Below, piece by piece: positions 1-6,682 of a stretch of 64,000 nt of DNA. This DNA is from Stenotrophomonas maltophilia (GTDB taxonomy: Bacteria; Pseudomonadota; Gammaproteobacteria; Xanthomonadales; Xanthomonadaceae): positions 186,001-250,000 of the forward strand of contig DEVL01000002.1 in the NCBI GenBank assembly GCA_002363385.1. The letters run 5' to 3'. How positions within the stretch are numbered: the stretch's first letter is position 1; every line of letters starts with the position of its first letter. The translations under genes and the position numbers were made by a program. A model generated the notes under the pieces. That model saw nothing but the letters and a program-made list of their open reading frames with translations. It was not told where the DNA came from and made no database searches.

Positions 1-1
1 C

Positions 2-133
2 ATCGAGAGTTTCATCGCCGCCGATGCCGTCGCCGATTTCTCGCGTGCCGACCACGACCTCGCCCTGCATTGGATCGCGCGCACCTGCGGCGTACCAATG
101 ACCACCGATCACCTGCTGGAGACCCTCGCATGA
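2..133 (+). CDS. entB: Isochorismatase (EntB-like), C-terminal end only
   Basis: Partial gene: only the last 43 codons lie in the window, ending in TGA at 131-133. The visible tail (… DFSRADHDLALHWIARTCG …) resembles the C-terminal helix of siderophore isochorismatases, which turn isochorismate into 2,3-dihydro-2,3-dihydroxybenzoate and pyruvate. The stop overlaps the ATG of the next gene (ATGA). That next gene is a free-standing aryl carrier protein, so the carrier domain fused to E. coli EntB is here encoded separately. The assignment relies mainly on this context, because the catalytic part is outside the window. Confidence 0.7.
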   Translation: MESFIAADAVADFSRADHDLALHWIARTCGVPMTTDHLLETLA

Positions 134-381
134 CCGCACTGACCCTGGAGCGCATGCGCGCCGATGTCGCCGAGATGCTCGGCGAAGCACCGGAGGACAT
201 CAGCAACGATGAGAACCTGATGGACCTCGGGTTGGATTCGATGCGGGTGCTCGGCCTGGTGCTGGCCTGGGGCAACACCGGCATCCCGCTGGAGTTCGGC
301 CATCTGGCCGAGCACGCCACCCTCGGCGGATGGTGGAGTGTGGTGCAGCGCCTGCAGAACCGGGGCGCAGCCGGCGCATGA
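130..381 (+). CDS. Free-standing aryl carrier protein for 2,3-dihydroxybenzoate
   Basis: 83 residues. The sequence has the phosphopantetheine attachment motif LGLDSMRVL, with the modified serine at about residue 37, as in the ArCP domain of EntB and VibB. After pantetheinylation it should carry the 2,3-dihydroxybenzoyl group made by EntE and hand it to the condensation domain of the next protein. The ATG at 130 overlaps the upstream isochorismatase stop, and its own TGA overlaps the next start, so translation is probably coupled. An upstream in-frame ATG at 70 lies inside the isochorismatase gene and is not preferred. No pantetheinyl transferase gene is visible in the window. Confidence 0.85.
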   Translation: MTALTLERMRADVAEMLGEAPEDISNDENLMDLGLDSMRVLGLVLAWGNTGIPLEFGHLAEHATLGGWWSVVQRLQNRGAAGA

Positions 382-3300
382 AGGCCGCTGCGCTGCCCGA
401 CGCGACGTGGCCGCAGGCGCGCGGCCTGACCGAGGCTCAGGCAGGGCTGTGGTATGCGCAGCGGCTTGCGCCGGACAATCCGGCCTTCAATACCGCTCAT
501 GCGGTCTGGATCGAAGGGGTGCTGGATGTCGCCGCCTTCGGGCGCGCGGCTGACCGGGCTGCGCTGGAGGCGCACGCGCTGTCGCTGCGCATTGCCGAGG
601 ATGGGCAGGGTACGCCGGTGCAGTGGATCGACCCGCAGCACCGTCCGCTGCTGGACGTGGTCGACTTGTCCGCACATGAAGACCCCAGGCAGGCGGCGCA
701 GACCGCGATGCGGCGCGACCACCTCACGCCGGTCGACCCCTCACGTGATCGACTGAGCCAGCAGCGGCTGTTCGTGCTCGGCCCTTCGCATTACGTCTGG
801 TACCTGCGCGTGCATCACCTTGCCGCCGATGGCTATGGCATGGCGCTGTTCTCCGAACGGGTCTGCGCGCTGTATGCCGCGCAGCACGACGATGCCGCGC
901 TGGCACCTCTGCTGCCGGTGCTGGGGGAGGACGCGCAGTATCGTGACGGCGAGCGCCGGGTGCGCGACGCCGCGTACTGGCTTGCAACCATGGCGGATGC
1001 ACCGGCGGCCGCCGGCCTCGGCGCGGGCATCGCACCACCGGCAGCGCAGGCACTGCGTGTCGTGCAGTCCATCGGACCCGCCCTGCGCCAGCGCATCCTC
1101 GAGGCGGCCACACGCATCGGCCAGCCATGGCCGGACGTGTTGACCGCCTTGTCCGCCGAGTACTGCCGCCGCATCAGTGGCGAAGCCGAGGCCATCATCG
1201 GCGTGCCCTTCATGGGCCGCCTGGGCAGCGTCTCCGCCCGGGTGCCCGCAATGGTGATGAACGTGCTGCCGCTGCGTATGGGGCCCCCACAGGGCACTGT
1301 CGATGAGCGGGTTCGTGACGTGGGACTGGGCTTGATGCGCAGCCGCCGCCATGGCCGCTACCGCGGCGAGCAGCTGCGCCGTGACCTCGGCCTGATCGGC
1401 GGTCACCGGCGCCTGCACGGCCCGCTGGTCAATGTGCAGCCGTTGTACCGGCCGCTGCAGCTGGAAGGTGTGGAGGCCACGCTGGAGGTGCTGTGCACCG
1501 GTCCGGTAGACGATGTGACGCTTGGCTTCCGGGGCGATGGCACAACCGTGCTGGATCTGGAGATCGAGGCCAACCCAACGCTGTACACGCAGGCCCGGAT
1601 CGAGGCGCACGCCACGCGCCTGCTGCACTTCATCGCGGCCGCGCTGGAGGCACAGGCCGCTGGCGCCATGCTCGCCACCGTGCCACTGGCCACCCCGGCC
1701 GAGCAGCAGCGTTATCTCCATGGCGTCAACGCTACCGATCATCCGGTCCCGGACGTCACCCTGGTCGAGCTGATCACCGCGCGCATGGCGCAGAGACCGG
1801 ACGCCATTGCCGTGGTGTTCGGCGCGGAATCGCTCACCTTTGCACAGCTCGAACGCCGCAGCCGTGCGCTGGCAGTGCAACTGCGGGCGCAGGGCGTGGG
1901 CCGGGAGTCGCGCGTGGTCGTCGCGTTGCCCAGGTCGCTGGCGCTCATCGTCGCCCTGGTCGCCATCCAGCGTGCTGGCGGTGCCTACCTGCCGGTGGAT
2001 CTGGCGCACCCCGATGCGCGCATCGCCCGCATCCTGCACTCGGCGCAGCCAGCCTGCGTACTGGCGCTGCCGGAAGACCGCCAGCGTTTCGCTCCGGTCC
2101 CCGTCCTGACTCCCTCGGAATGGGTGCCGGCGACCGAGGCAACGCTGGACACTCTGCCGCAGCCAGCGGACGCGGCCTATGTGATCTACACCTCCGGCTC
2201 CACCGGCGAACCCAAGGGCGTGCTGATCGAGCACCGCGCCATCGTCAACCGGTTGGAATGGATGCGGGTGCACTACGGCATCCAACCGGACGATCGTATC
2301 CTGCAGAAGACGCCGGCCACCTTCGATGTCTCCGTCTGGGAGTTCTTCCTGCCGCTGATCAGCGGTGCCACCCTGGTGGTGGCGCCGCCGGAGGCACATC
2401 GCGACCCACTGGCGCTGGCCGGGCTGATCCGCGCGCATGGCGTTACCACCCTGCATTTCGTGCCGTCCATGCTGGAGGCCTTCCTCGCAGCACCGGCCTG
2501 CCATGGCCTGCAGTTGCGCCGCGTGTTCACCAGTGGCGAAGCGCTGGATGCCGATCTGCGCGACCGCTTCCACGCGACCGTCCACGCCGAGTTGCACAAC
2601 CTGTATGGCCCCGCCGAAGCCGCCGTGGATGTCAGTTTCTGGCCAGCCAGCGCCCAGGACGCATCTCGGCCGGTCCCGATCGGCTACCCGGTCTGGAATA
2701 CGCGCTTGTACATCCTTGATGCGGGCATGCAGCCGTTGCCGCCGGGCGTGGCCGGTGACCTCTATCTGGGCGGCGTGCAGCTGGCGCGCGGCTACCTGGG
2801 GCGCGACGATCTCACCGCCGAGCGTTTTCTTCCCGATCCGTTCGTCACCGGCGGACGCCTGTACCGCACCGGCGATGTCGCCCGGTGGCGCGACGATGGC
2901 GCGGCGGAGTATCTGGGCCGCAGCGATCACCAGATCAAATTGCGTGGCCTGCGCATCGAGCTGGGCGACATCGATGCCGCGTTGCGCACCGCACCGGGCG
3001 TCACCCGCGGTGAGGTGCTGATGCGCGAAGACCGCCCCGGCGAGCGCCGGCTGGTGGCCTACGTATCGCCCGGTGCGCCCGATGCAGGGGTGCTGCGCGC
3101 GCACCTTGCCAGAATGCTGCCGGATTACATGGTGCCGTCCGCGTTCGTGGCCATCGATCACTGGCCGGTCACCGCCAACGGCAAGCTGGACCGTAACACC
3201 CTGCCGGCGCCTGCGCAGACGAACAGTGCGGGGATAGCCGCCCGGACCGACACCGAGCATGACCTTGCTGCGTTGTTTGCGCGGACGCTCGGCATCCAGG

Positions 3301-4292
3301 GCCCCATCGGCATCGAGGCGGACTTCTTCACGCTTGGCGGCGATTCGCTGAGCGCGGTGCACCTGCTGCTGGCGATCCAGCAGCGCTGGCGGTGCGACCT
3401 CGGCCTGGGTGCGGTGTTTGCTGCACCGACCGTCGCCGGTCTGGCGGCGCGCATCGACGCGCCACCAGCAGCGACCGATCACGGTCTGGGGCCATTGATC
3501 CAGCTCGCCACCGGTGACGCCAGGCTGCCGCCGCTGTTCGTGATCCATCCTGCTGGCGGCATCGCCTGGAACTATCGCGACCTGGCCCGTGCGCTGGCAC
3601 CCGCCCGCGACGTGCATGGGCTGCAATCGCCGGCGCTGGACGCGGAGCAGCCCATGCCAGCGACGATTGATGCGTTGGCCGCCCACTACGTGGCGCGGAT
3701 CCTGGCCCTGAATACCCCGGGGCCGGTGCATCTGCTGGGCTGGTCGGTCGGTGGCATTCTGGCGCAGGCCATGGCAGTGCGCCTGCGCGAGCTCGGCCAT
3801 GACGTCGGTTTGCTGGCCCTGCTGGATGCCTACCCCAGTGAATGCTGGCGGGCCGAGCCCGAGCCGGACCCGATCGCAGCGCTGCGGGCACTGCTCGCCA
3901 TCGCCGGGCACGATCCCGATGCGCACCCGGCGCTGGACACCCGCGAGCGCATCCTCGCCTTCCTGCGGCGTGGCGACAGCGCACTGGGCAATCTGCCCGA
4001 CGCGGTGCTCGATGGTGTGGTGCGCGCGGTCACCGGCACCAACCGGTTGATCCGTGCCCATCATCATCGCCGTTACGAGGGCATACTGCTGCACGTCCGC
4101 GCTGGTCGCGATCACGCCGCGCGCCCGCAGCTCCAATCCCTGCTCTGGCAGCCCCATGCCGCTCAGGTGGACACGCTTGAGCTGCCGTTCCTGCATGCCG
4201 AACTGACCGGCCGCGACGCCGTCGCCCAGCTCATCCCTCACCTCAACACACGGCTCCAGCAGTGGGACCGCCGTCACAGGACGTCCGCATGA
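378..4292 (+). CDS. entF: EntF-type non-ribosomal peptide synthetase (C-A-PCP-TE), serine-activating
   Basis: 1304 residues, close to E. coli EntF. Domains in order: condensation (HHLAADG near residue 146), adenylation (core YTSGSTGEPKG, later YRTGD and NGKLDR), peptidyl carrier (GGDS, serine near 990) and thioesterase (GWSVGG, serine near 1123). The ten specificity residues, aligned by hand to GrsA, read D-V-W-H-F-S-L-V-D-K, which is the serine code of EntF. All catalytic motifs are intact. The enzyme should join dihydroxybenzoate to serine and trimerise or release the product. ATGA overlaps on both sides place it in one operon with the carrier protein and entA. The final product could be enterobactin or a related catecholate; the sequence cannot decide. 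Confidence 0.93.
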   Translation: MKAAALPDATWPQARGLTEAQAGLWYAQRLAPDNPAFNTAHAVWIEGVLDVAAFGRAADRAALEAHALSLRIAEDGQGTPVQWIDPQHRPLLDVVDLSAHEDPRQAAQTAMRRDHLTPVDPSRDRLSQQRLFVLGPSHYVWYLRVHHLAADGYGMALFSERVCALYAAQHDDAALAPLLPVLGEDAQYRDGERRVRDAAYWLATMADAPAAAGLGAGIAPPAAQALRVVQSIGPALRQRILEAATRIGQPWPDVLTALSAEYCRRISGEAEAIIGVPFMGRLGSVSARVPAMVMNVLPLRMGPPQGTVDERVRDVGLGLMRSRRHGRYRGEQLRRDLGLIGGHRRLHGPLVNVQPLYRPLQLEGVEATLEVLCTGPVDDVTLGFRGDGTTVLDLEIEANPTLYTQARIEAHATRLLHFIAAALEAQAAGAMLATVPLATPAEQQRYLHGVNATDHPVPDVTLVELITARMAQRPDAIAVVFGAESLTFAQLERRSRALAVQLRAQGVGRESRVVVALPRSLALIVALVAIQRAGGAYLPVDLAHPDARIARILHSAQPACVLALPEDRQRFAPVPVLTPSEWVPATEATLDTLPQPADAAYVIYTSGSTGEPKGVLIEHRAIVNRLEWMRVHYGIQPDDRILQKTPATFDVSVWEFFLPLISGATLVVAPPEAHRDPLALAGLIRAHGVTTLHFVPSMLEAFLAAPACHGLQLRRVFTSGEALDADLRDRFHATVHAELHNLYGPAEAAVDVSFWPASAQDASRPVPIGYPVWNTRLYILDAGMQPLPPGVAGDLYLGGVQLARGYLGRDDLTAERFLPDPFVTGGRLYRTGDVARWRDDGAAEYLGRSDHQIKLRGLRIELGDIDAALRTAPGVTRGEVLMREDRPGERRLVAYVSPGAPDAGVLRAHLARMLPDYMVPSAFVAIDHWPVTANGKLDRNTLPAPAQTNSAGIAARTDTEHDLAALFARTLGIQGPIGIEADFFTLGGDSLSAVHLLLAIQQRWRCDLGLGAVFAAPTVAGLAARIDAPPAATDHGLGPLIQLATGDARLPPLFVIHPAGGIAWNYRDLARALAPARDVHGLQSPALDAEQPMPATIDALAAHYVARILALNTPGPVHLLGWSVGGILAQAMAVRLRELGHDVGLLALLDAYPSECWRAEPEPDPIAALRALLAIAGHDPDAHPALDTRERILAFLRRGDSALGNLPDAVLDGVVRAVTGTNRLIRAHHHRRYEGILLHVRAGRDHAARPQLQSLLWQPHAAQVDTLELPFLHAELTGRDAVAQLIPHLNTRLQQWDRRHRTSA

Positions 4293-5059
4293 ATCTCACC
4301 GGCTTCAGCAATACCATCGCGCTGGTGACCGGCGCCGGCGGCGGCATCGGCGTGGCGCTGGTGGAGCACCTGCGCCAGAGTGGTTGCATCGTGATCGCCA
4401 CCGACGTCGCTGCGCCGGATGTCGGCAACGGGGCAGGGCAGTCAACCGTCCACGCCAAAGCACTGGACGTGACCGACGCCCTGGCCGTGGATGCGCTGGT
4501 GGCCTGGGTGGAAGCGGAGATTGGTCCGATCGGTTTCGGCATCAATGTGGCCGGTGTGCTGCAGACCGGCACGGTCGCCGAGACGGACGATGCGCAATGG
4601 CGCCGGGTGTTCGCGGTCAATGCCGATGGCGTATTCCATGTTTCCCGGGCACTGGCGCGGGTGATGTCGCCGCGGCGCAAGGGCGCGATCGTGACGGTCA
4701 GCTCCAACGCCGCCGGCGTGCCGCGACATGGCATGGCGGCCTATGCGGCATCCAAGGCGGCCTCCACCATGTTCACGCGATGCCTGGGTCTGGAGCTGGC
4801 CCCGCTGGGCATCCGCTGCAACATCGTGGCACCTGGTTCGACGCTGACTCCGATGCAGACCGGCATGTGGGTAGACGACCAGGGCGCGCAGCGTGTGATT
4901 GAAGGAAGTCTGGAGACCTTCAAGGCCGGCATTCCCCTACAGAAACTCGCCCGGCCGGAAGACATCGCGCACGCGGTCATGTTTCTGCTTTCCGACCAGG
5001 CGGGCCACATCGCCCTGAGTGACCTCTACGTGGATGGCGGCGCCACCCAGCGCGGCTGA
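4289..5059 (+). CDS. entA: 2,3-dihydro-2,3-dihydroxybenzoate dehydrogenase (SDR family)
   Basis: 256 residues. A classical short-chain dehydrogenase: nucleotide-binding TGAGGGIG at residues 14-21, catalytic Ser at 138-139, and the YxxxK pair Y152/K156. It should oxidise 2,3-dihydro-2,3-dihydroxybenzoate to 2,3-dihydroxybenzoate with NAD+. The start at 4289 overlaps the entF stop (ATGA), so it is the last coupled gene of the siderophore operon. Function is assigned from this position plus length; the motifs alone would fit any SDR. The operon's promoter and any Fur site lie upstream of the window. Confidence 0.88.
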   Translation: MNLTGFSNTIALVTGAGGGIGVALVEHLRQSGCIVIATDVAAPDVGNGAGQSTVHAKALDVTDALAVDALVAWVEAEIGPIGFGINVAGVLQTGTVAETDDAQWRRVFAVNADGVFHVSRALARVMSPRRKGAIVTVSSNAAGVPRHGMAAYAASKAASTMFTRCLGLELAPLGIRCNIVAPGSTLTPMQTGMWVDDQGAQRVIEGSLETFKAGIPLQKLARPEDIAHAVMFLLSDQAGHIALSDLYVDGGATQRG

Positions 5060-5114
5060 TCACCCTCGCCGCGCCAGCGAGTCAATTGGAACGTGCACCA
5101 CAGAATCCACTTTA

Positions 5115-5128
5115 TGCAAGTTGGTTCA
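5115..5128 (+). promoter_or_regulatory. Recurrent TGCAA-N4 motif, site A (upstream of response regulator)
   Basis: TGCAAGTTGGTTCA, 141 bp before the response-regulator ATG, in the non-coding gap after entA. It resembles five other sites in the window that share TGCAA, a 4-nt spacer and a roughly inverted right half. Seen by eye only; it could be a regulator site, part of a promoter, or chance. Confidence 0.3.
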
Positions 5129-5268
5129 TAGTTTGCCGTGCGCCTGTTCGCCTAAGGTACAGCCGAACCGCCCGCCCGGTAACTGAATCTGCCTGAGTGC
5201 ATTCGTCGTCGCGAAGTGCGGCGTCGCTGTGCCTCGCGTGCGTGCAACTTCCACACACGAGGCCACGC

Positions 5269-5898
5269 ATGAAGAACATTCTGGTTGCGGACGATCATCC
5301 GGTCGTGCGCATTGGCATTCAGTGCCTGCTCGCCCAGAACCCAACGCTCCACGTCGTCGGTGAGGCGGCCGATCCGGAGGAGCTGGAAACACTCCTGAGC
5401 AAGGTGCATTGCGATCTTCTCATCACCGATCTCTCCATGCCGTGGGGACGGCGCCCGGATGGCATCCGCATGCTTACCGGCATCCGCCGTGACTACCCCG
5501 AGGTGCCCCTGCTCGTCGTCACTACCTTCACCAATATGCAGGTGCTGCGGGCGATGACCAAGCTGGGTGTGGAGGGCATTCTCGAAAAAACCACGGGCCT
5601 GCCCGCGCTGCTGGATGCCGTTGATTGCATCCTCGGTGGCTGCCAGTACGTCTCCGATGATCTGGCACAGCGCCTGGCATCCTCCGCACACAGGGGAGGG
5701 TTGAGCGCCCGCGAGTGTGAGGTCGTACGGCTTCTGGCGCACGGCCTTGGCGTCAAGGAAATCGCCGATATCCATCGGCGCACTGTCAGCACCATCAGCC
5801 GGCAGAAGGGTGCCGCGATGCGTCGGCTCGGTCTTCGCTCGGATTACGAACTGCTTGATTACGCCAAGTCGGTAGGTCTCTCGCCGGGAGGTGGTTGA
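5269..5898 (+). CDS. NarL/FixJ (RcsB/BvgA-like) response regulator
   Basis: 209 residues. N-terminal receiver domain with acidic pair D8-D9, phosphoacceptor D54 in LLITDLSMP, and the conserved lysine in ILEKT. A LuxR/GerE helix-turn-helix follows (LSARECEVVRLLAHG …). Overall it resembles RcsB, FimZ and BvgA, which control surface structures. No kinase gene adjoins it. It stands just before a fimbrial operon in the same direction, so control of that operon is likely. The best kinase candidate in the window is the BvgS-like protein at 19301-21670. I chose the ATG at 5269 because the receiver fold begins immediately after it. Longer in-frame starts would add a non-conserved leader. Confidence 0.85.
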   Translation: MKNILVADDHPVVRIGIQCLLAQNPTLHVVGEAADPEELETLLSKVHCDLLITDLSMPWGRRPDGIRMLTGIRRDYPEVPLLVVTTFTNMQVLRAMTKLGVEGILEKTTGLPALLDAVDCILGGCQYVSDDLAQRLASSAHRGGLSARECEVVRLLAHGLGVKEIADIHRRTVSTISRQKGAAMRRLGLRSDYELLDYAKSVGLSPGGG

Positions 5899-5980
5899 GT
5901 GCCCCGCGCGCGTCGCGCACGTGTACCACGTCAGTGCTGCAGACGCGCCACGTGGGAACACTGCACGCATTTAGTTTTTA

Positions 5981-5993
5981 TCAAGTTGTTGCA
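5981..5993 (-). promoter_or_regulatory. Recurrent TGCAA-N4 motif, site B (upstream of fimbrial operon)
   Basis: Read on the minus strand it is TGCAACAACTTGA, 113 bp before the pilin ATG. Its plus-strand form (TCAAGTTGTTGCA) closely resembles the other sites near surface-protein genes. It lies in the 208-bp gap between the response regulator and the pilin gene, where the operon promoter must be. Confidence 0.3.
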
Positions 5994-6106
5994 TGGTGCG
6001 TCGCAGCTTGCATCTCTACTGTTGCGCCCTGTCCACGAGGGTCGAAACCCGGCACCCCACGCCTCGTGGTCAGACCTTACCCATCACCTCGCAAGGATAG
6101 AACGCA

Positions 6107-6625
6107 ATGAACATCATCAAGAAGCTCTTCGTCGCTGCCGCACTGGCATCGGCGTCCCTGTCGGCCCACGCCATCGAGGCGCATATCAAGGTGTGGGCTG
6201 ACGTCGATCCGACGCTCTCCCTGCTCAAGGCCGATGGCAGCGCACTGGATGACATGGTGGAAATGTCCTACCGCGCAGGCGCGGCCACCGGCAGCTCTGC
6301 CGGCCTGACCCCGTGGACGCAGATGGTCCGCATCTTCTCCAACGACGTCACCAAGGACGTGCGTGTGCGCGTTGGTTCGGCCGCTGCGCTGGCGCCGGAG
6401 ATCGCCGGTCCTGGTGCGACCTCGGTGCCGCTGACCGTCAGCCTCAAAGGTGTCGATCTGACCGTCGCCGCCAAGGATTTCACCAAGGATGAGCTGTACG
6501 CCGGCGGCCTGCCGGGTGCCTCCATCGAAATGCCGCTGACCATCCGCCAGACCACGCAGGGCGCCATCGCTGCGGCCGGCAAGTACGTCGGTATCGTCAG
6601 CGTGATCCTCGAGCAGAAGCCGTAA
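6107..6625 (+). CDS. Major fimbrial subunit, CFA/I (CblA/alpha-fimbria) family
   Basis: 172 residues with a typical signal peptide, probably cut after SAHA at residue 22. The mature protein has about 150 residues and no cysteine, as is usual for CFA/I, CS1 and CblA pilins, and lacks the type 1 pilin disulphide. The start is preceded by AAGGA. It is the first gene of a pilin-usher-tip-chaperone operon, and a perfect hairpin lies between it and the usher. It should be exported, chaperoned by the product at 10552 and polymerised through the usher at 6683 by donor-strand exchange. Family assignment is firm from the operon; the receptor is unknown. Confidence 0.9.
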   Translation: MNIIKKLFVAAALASASLSAHAIEAHIKVWADVDPTLSLLKADGSALDDMVEMSYRAGAATGSSAGLTPWTQMVRIFSNDVTKDVRVRVGSAAALAPEIAGPGATSVPLTVSLKGVDLTVAAKDFTKDELYAGGLPGASIEMPLTIRQTTQGAIAAAGKYVGIVSVILEQKP

Positions 6626-6638
6626 CAGCGACCCTTCG

Positions 6639-6667
6639 AGCACCCGCTGTTCCACGCAGCGGGTGCT
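6639..6667 (+). terminator. Intra-operon hairpin between pilin and usher genes
   Basis: AGCACCCGCTG at 6639-6649 pairs perfectly with CAGCGGGTGCT at 6657-6667 across a 7-nt loop. There is no U-tract after it. A hairpin here would let most transcripts end or be stabilised after the pilin gene, giving an excess of pilin over usher, as is common in fimbrial operons. Whether it terminates or protects the mRNA cannot be told from sequence. Confidence 0.6.
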
Positions 6668-6682
6668 TGGCAGGCCCACGCC

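Noticed and set aside
741..4277. Very long open frame antisense to entF
   Set aside because: High GC leaves few stop codons on the opposite strand. The product has no domain, and the sense strand carries a complete, motif-rich synthetase.
5074..5095. Possible terminator after entA
   Set aside because: Only a 5-bp stem (CTCGC/GCGAG) without U-tract; could be chance.
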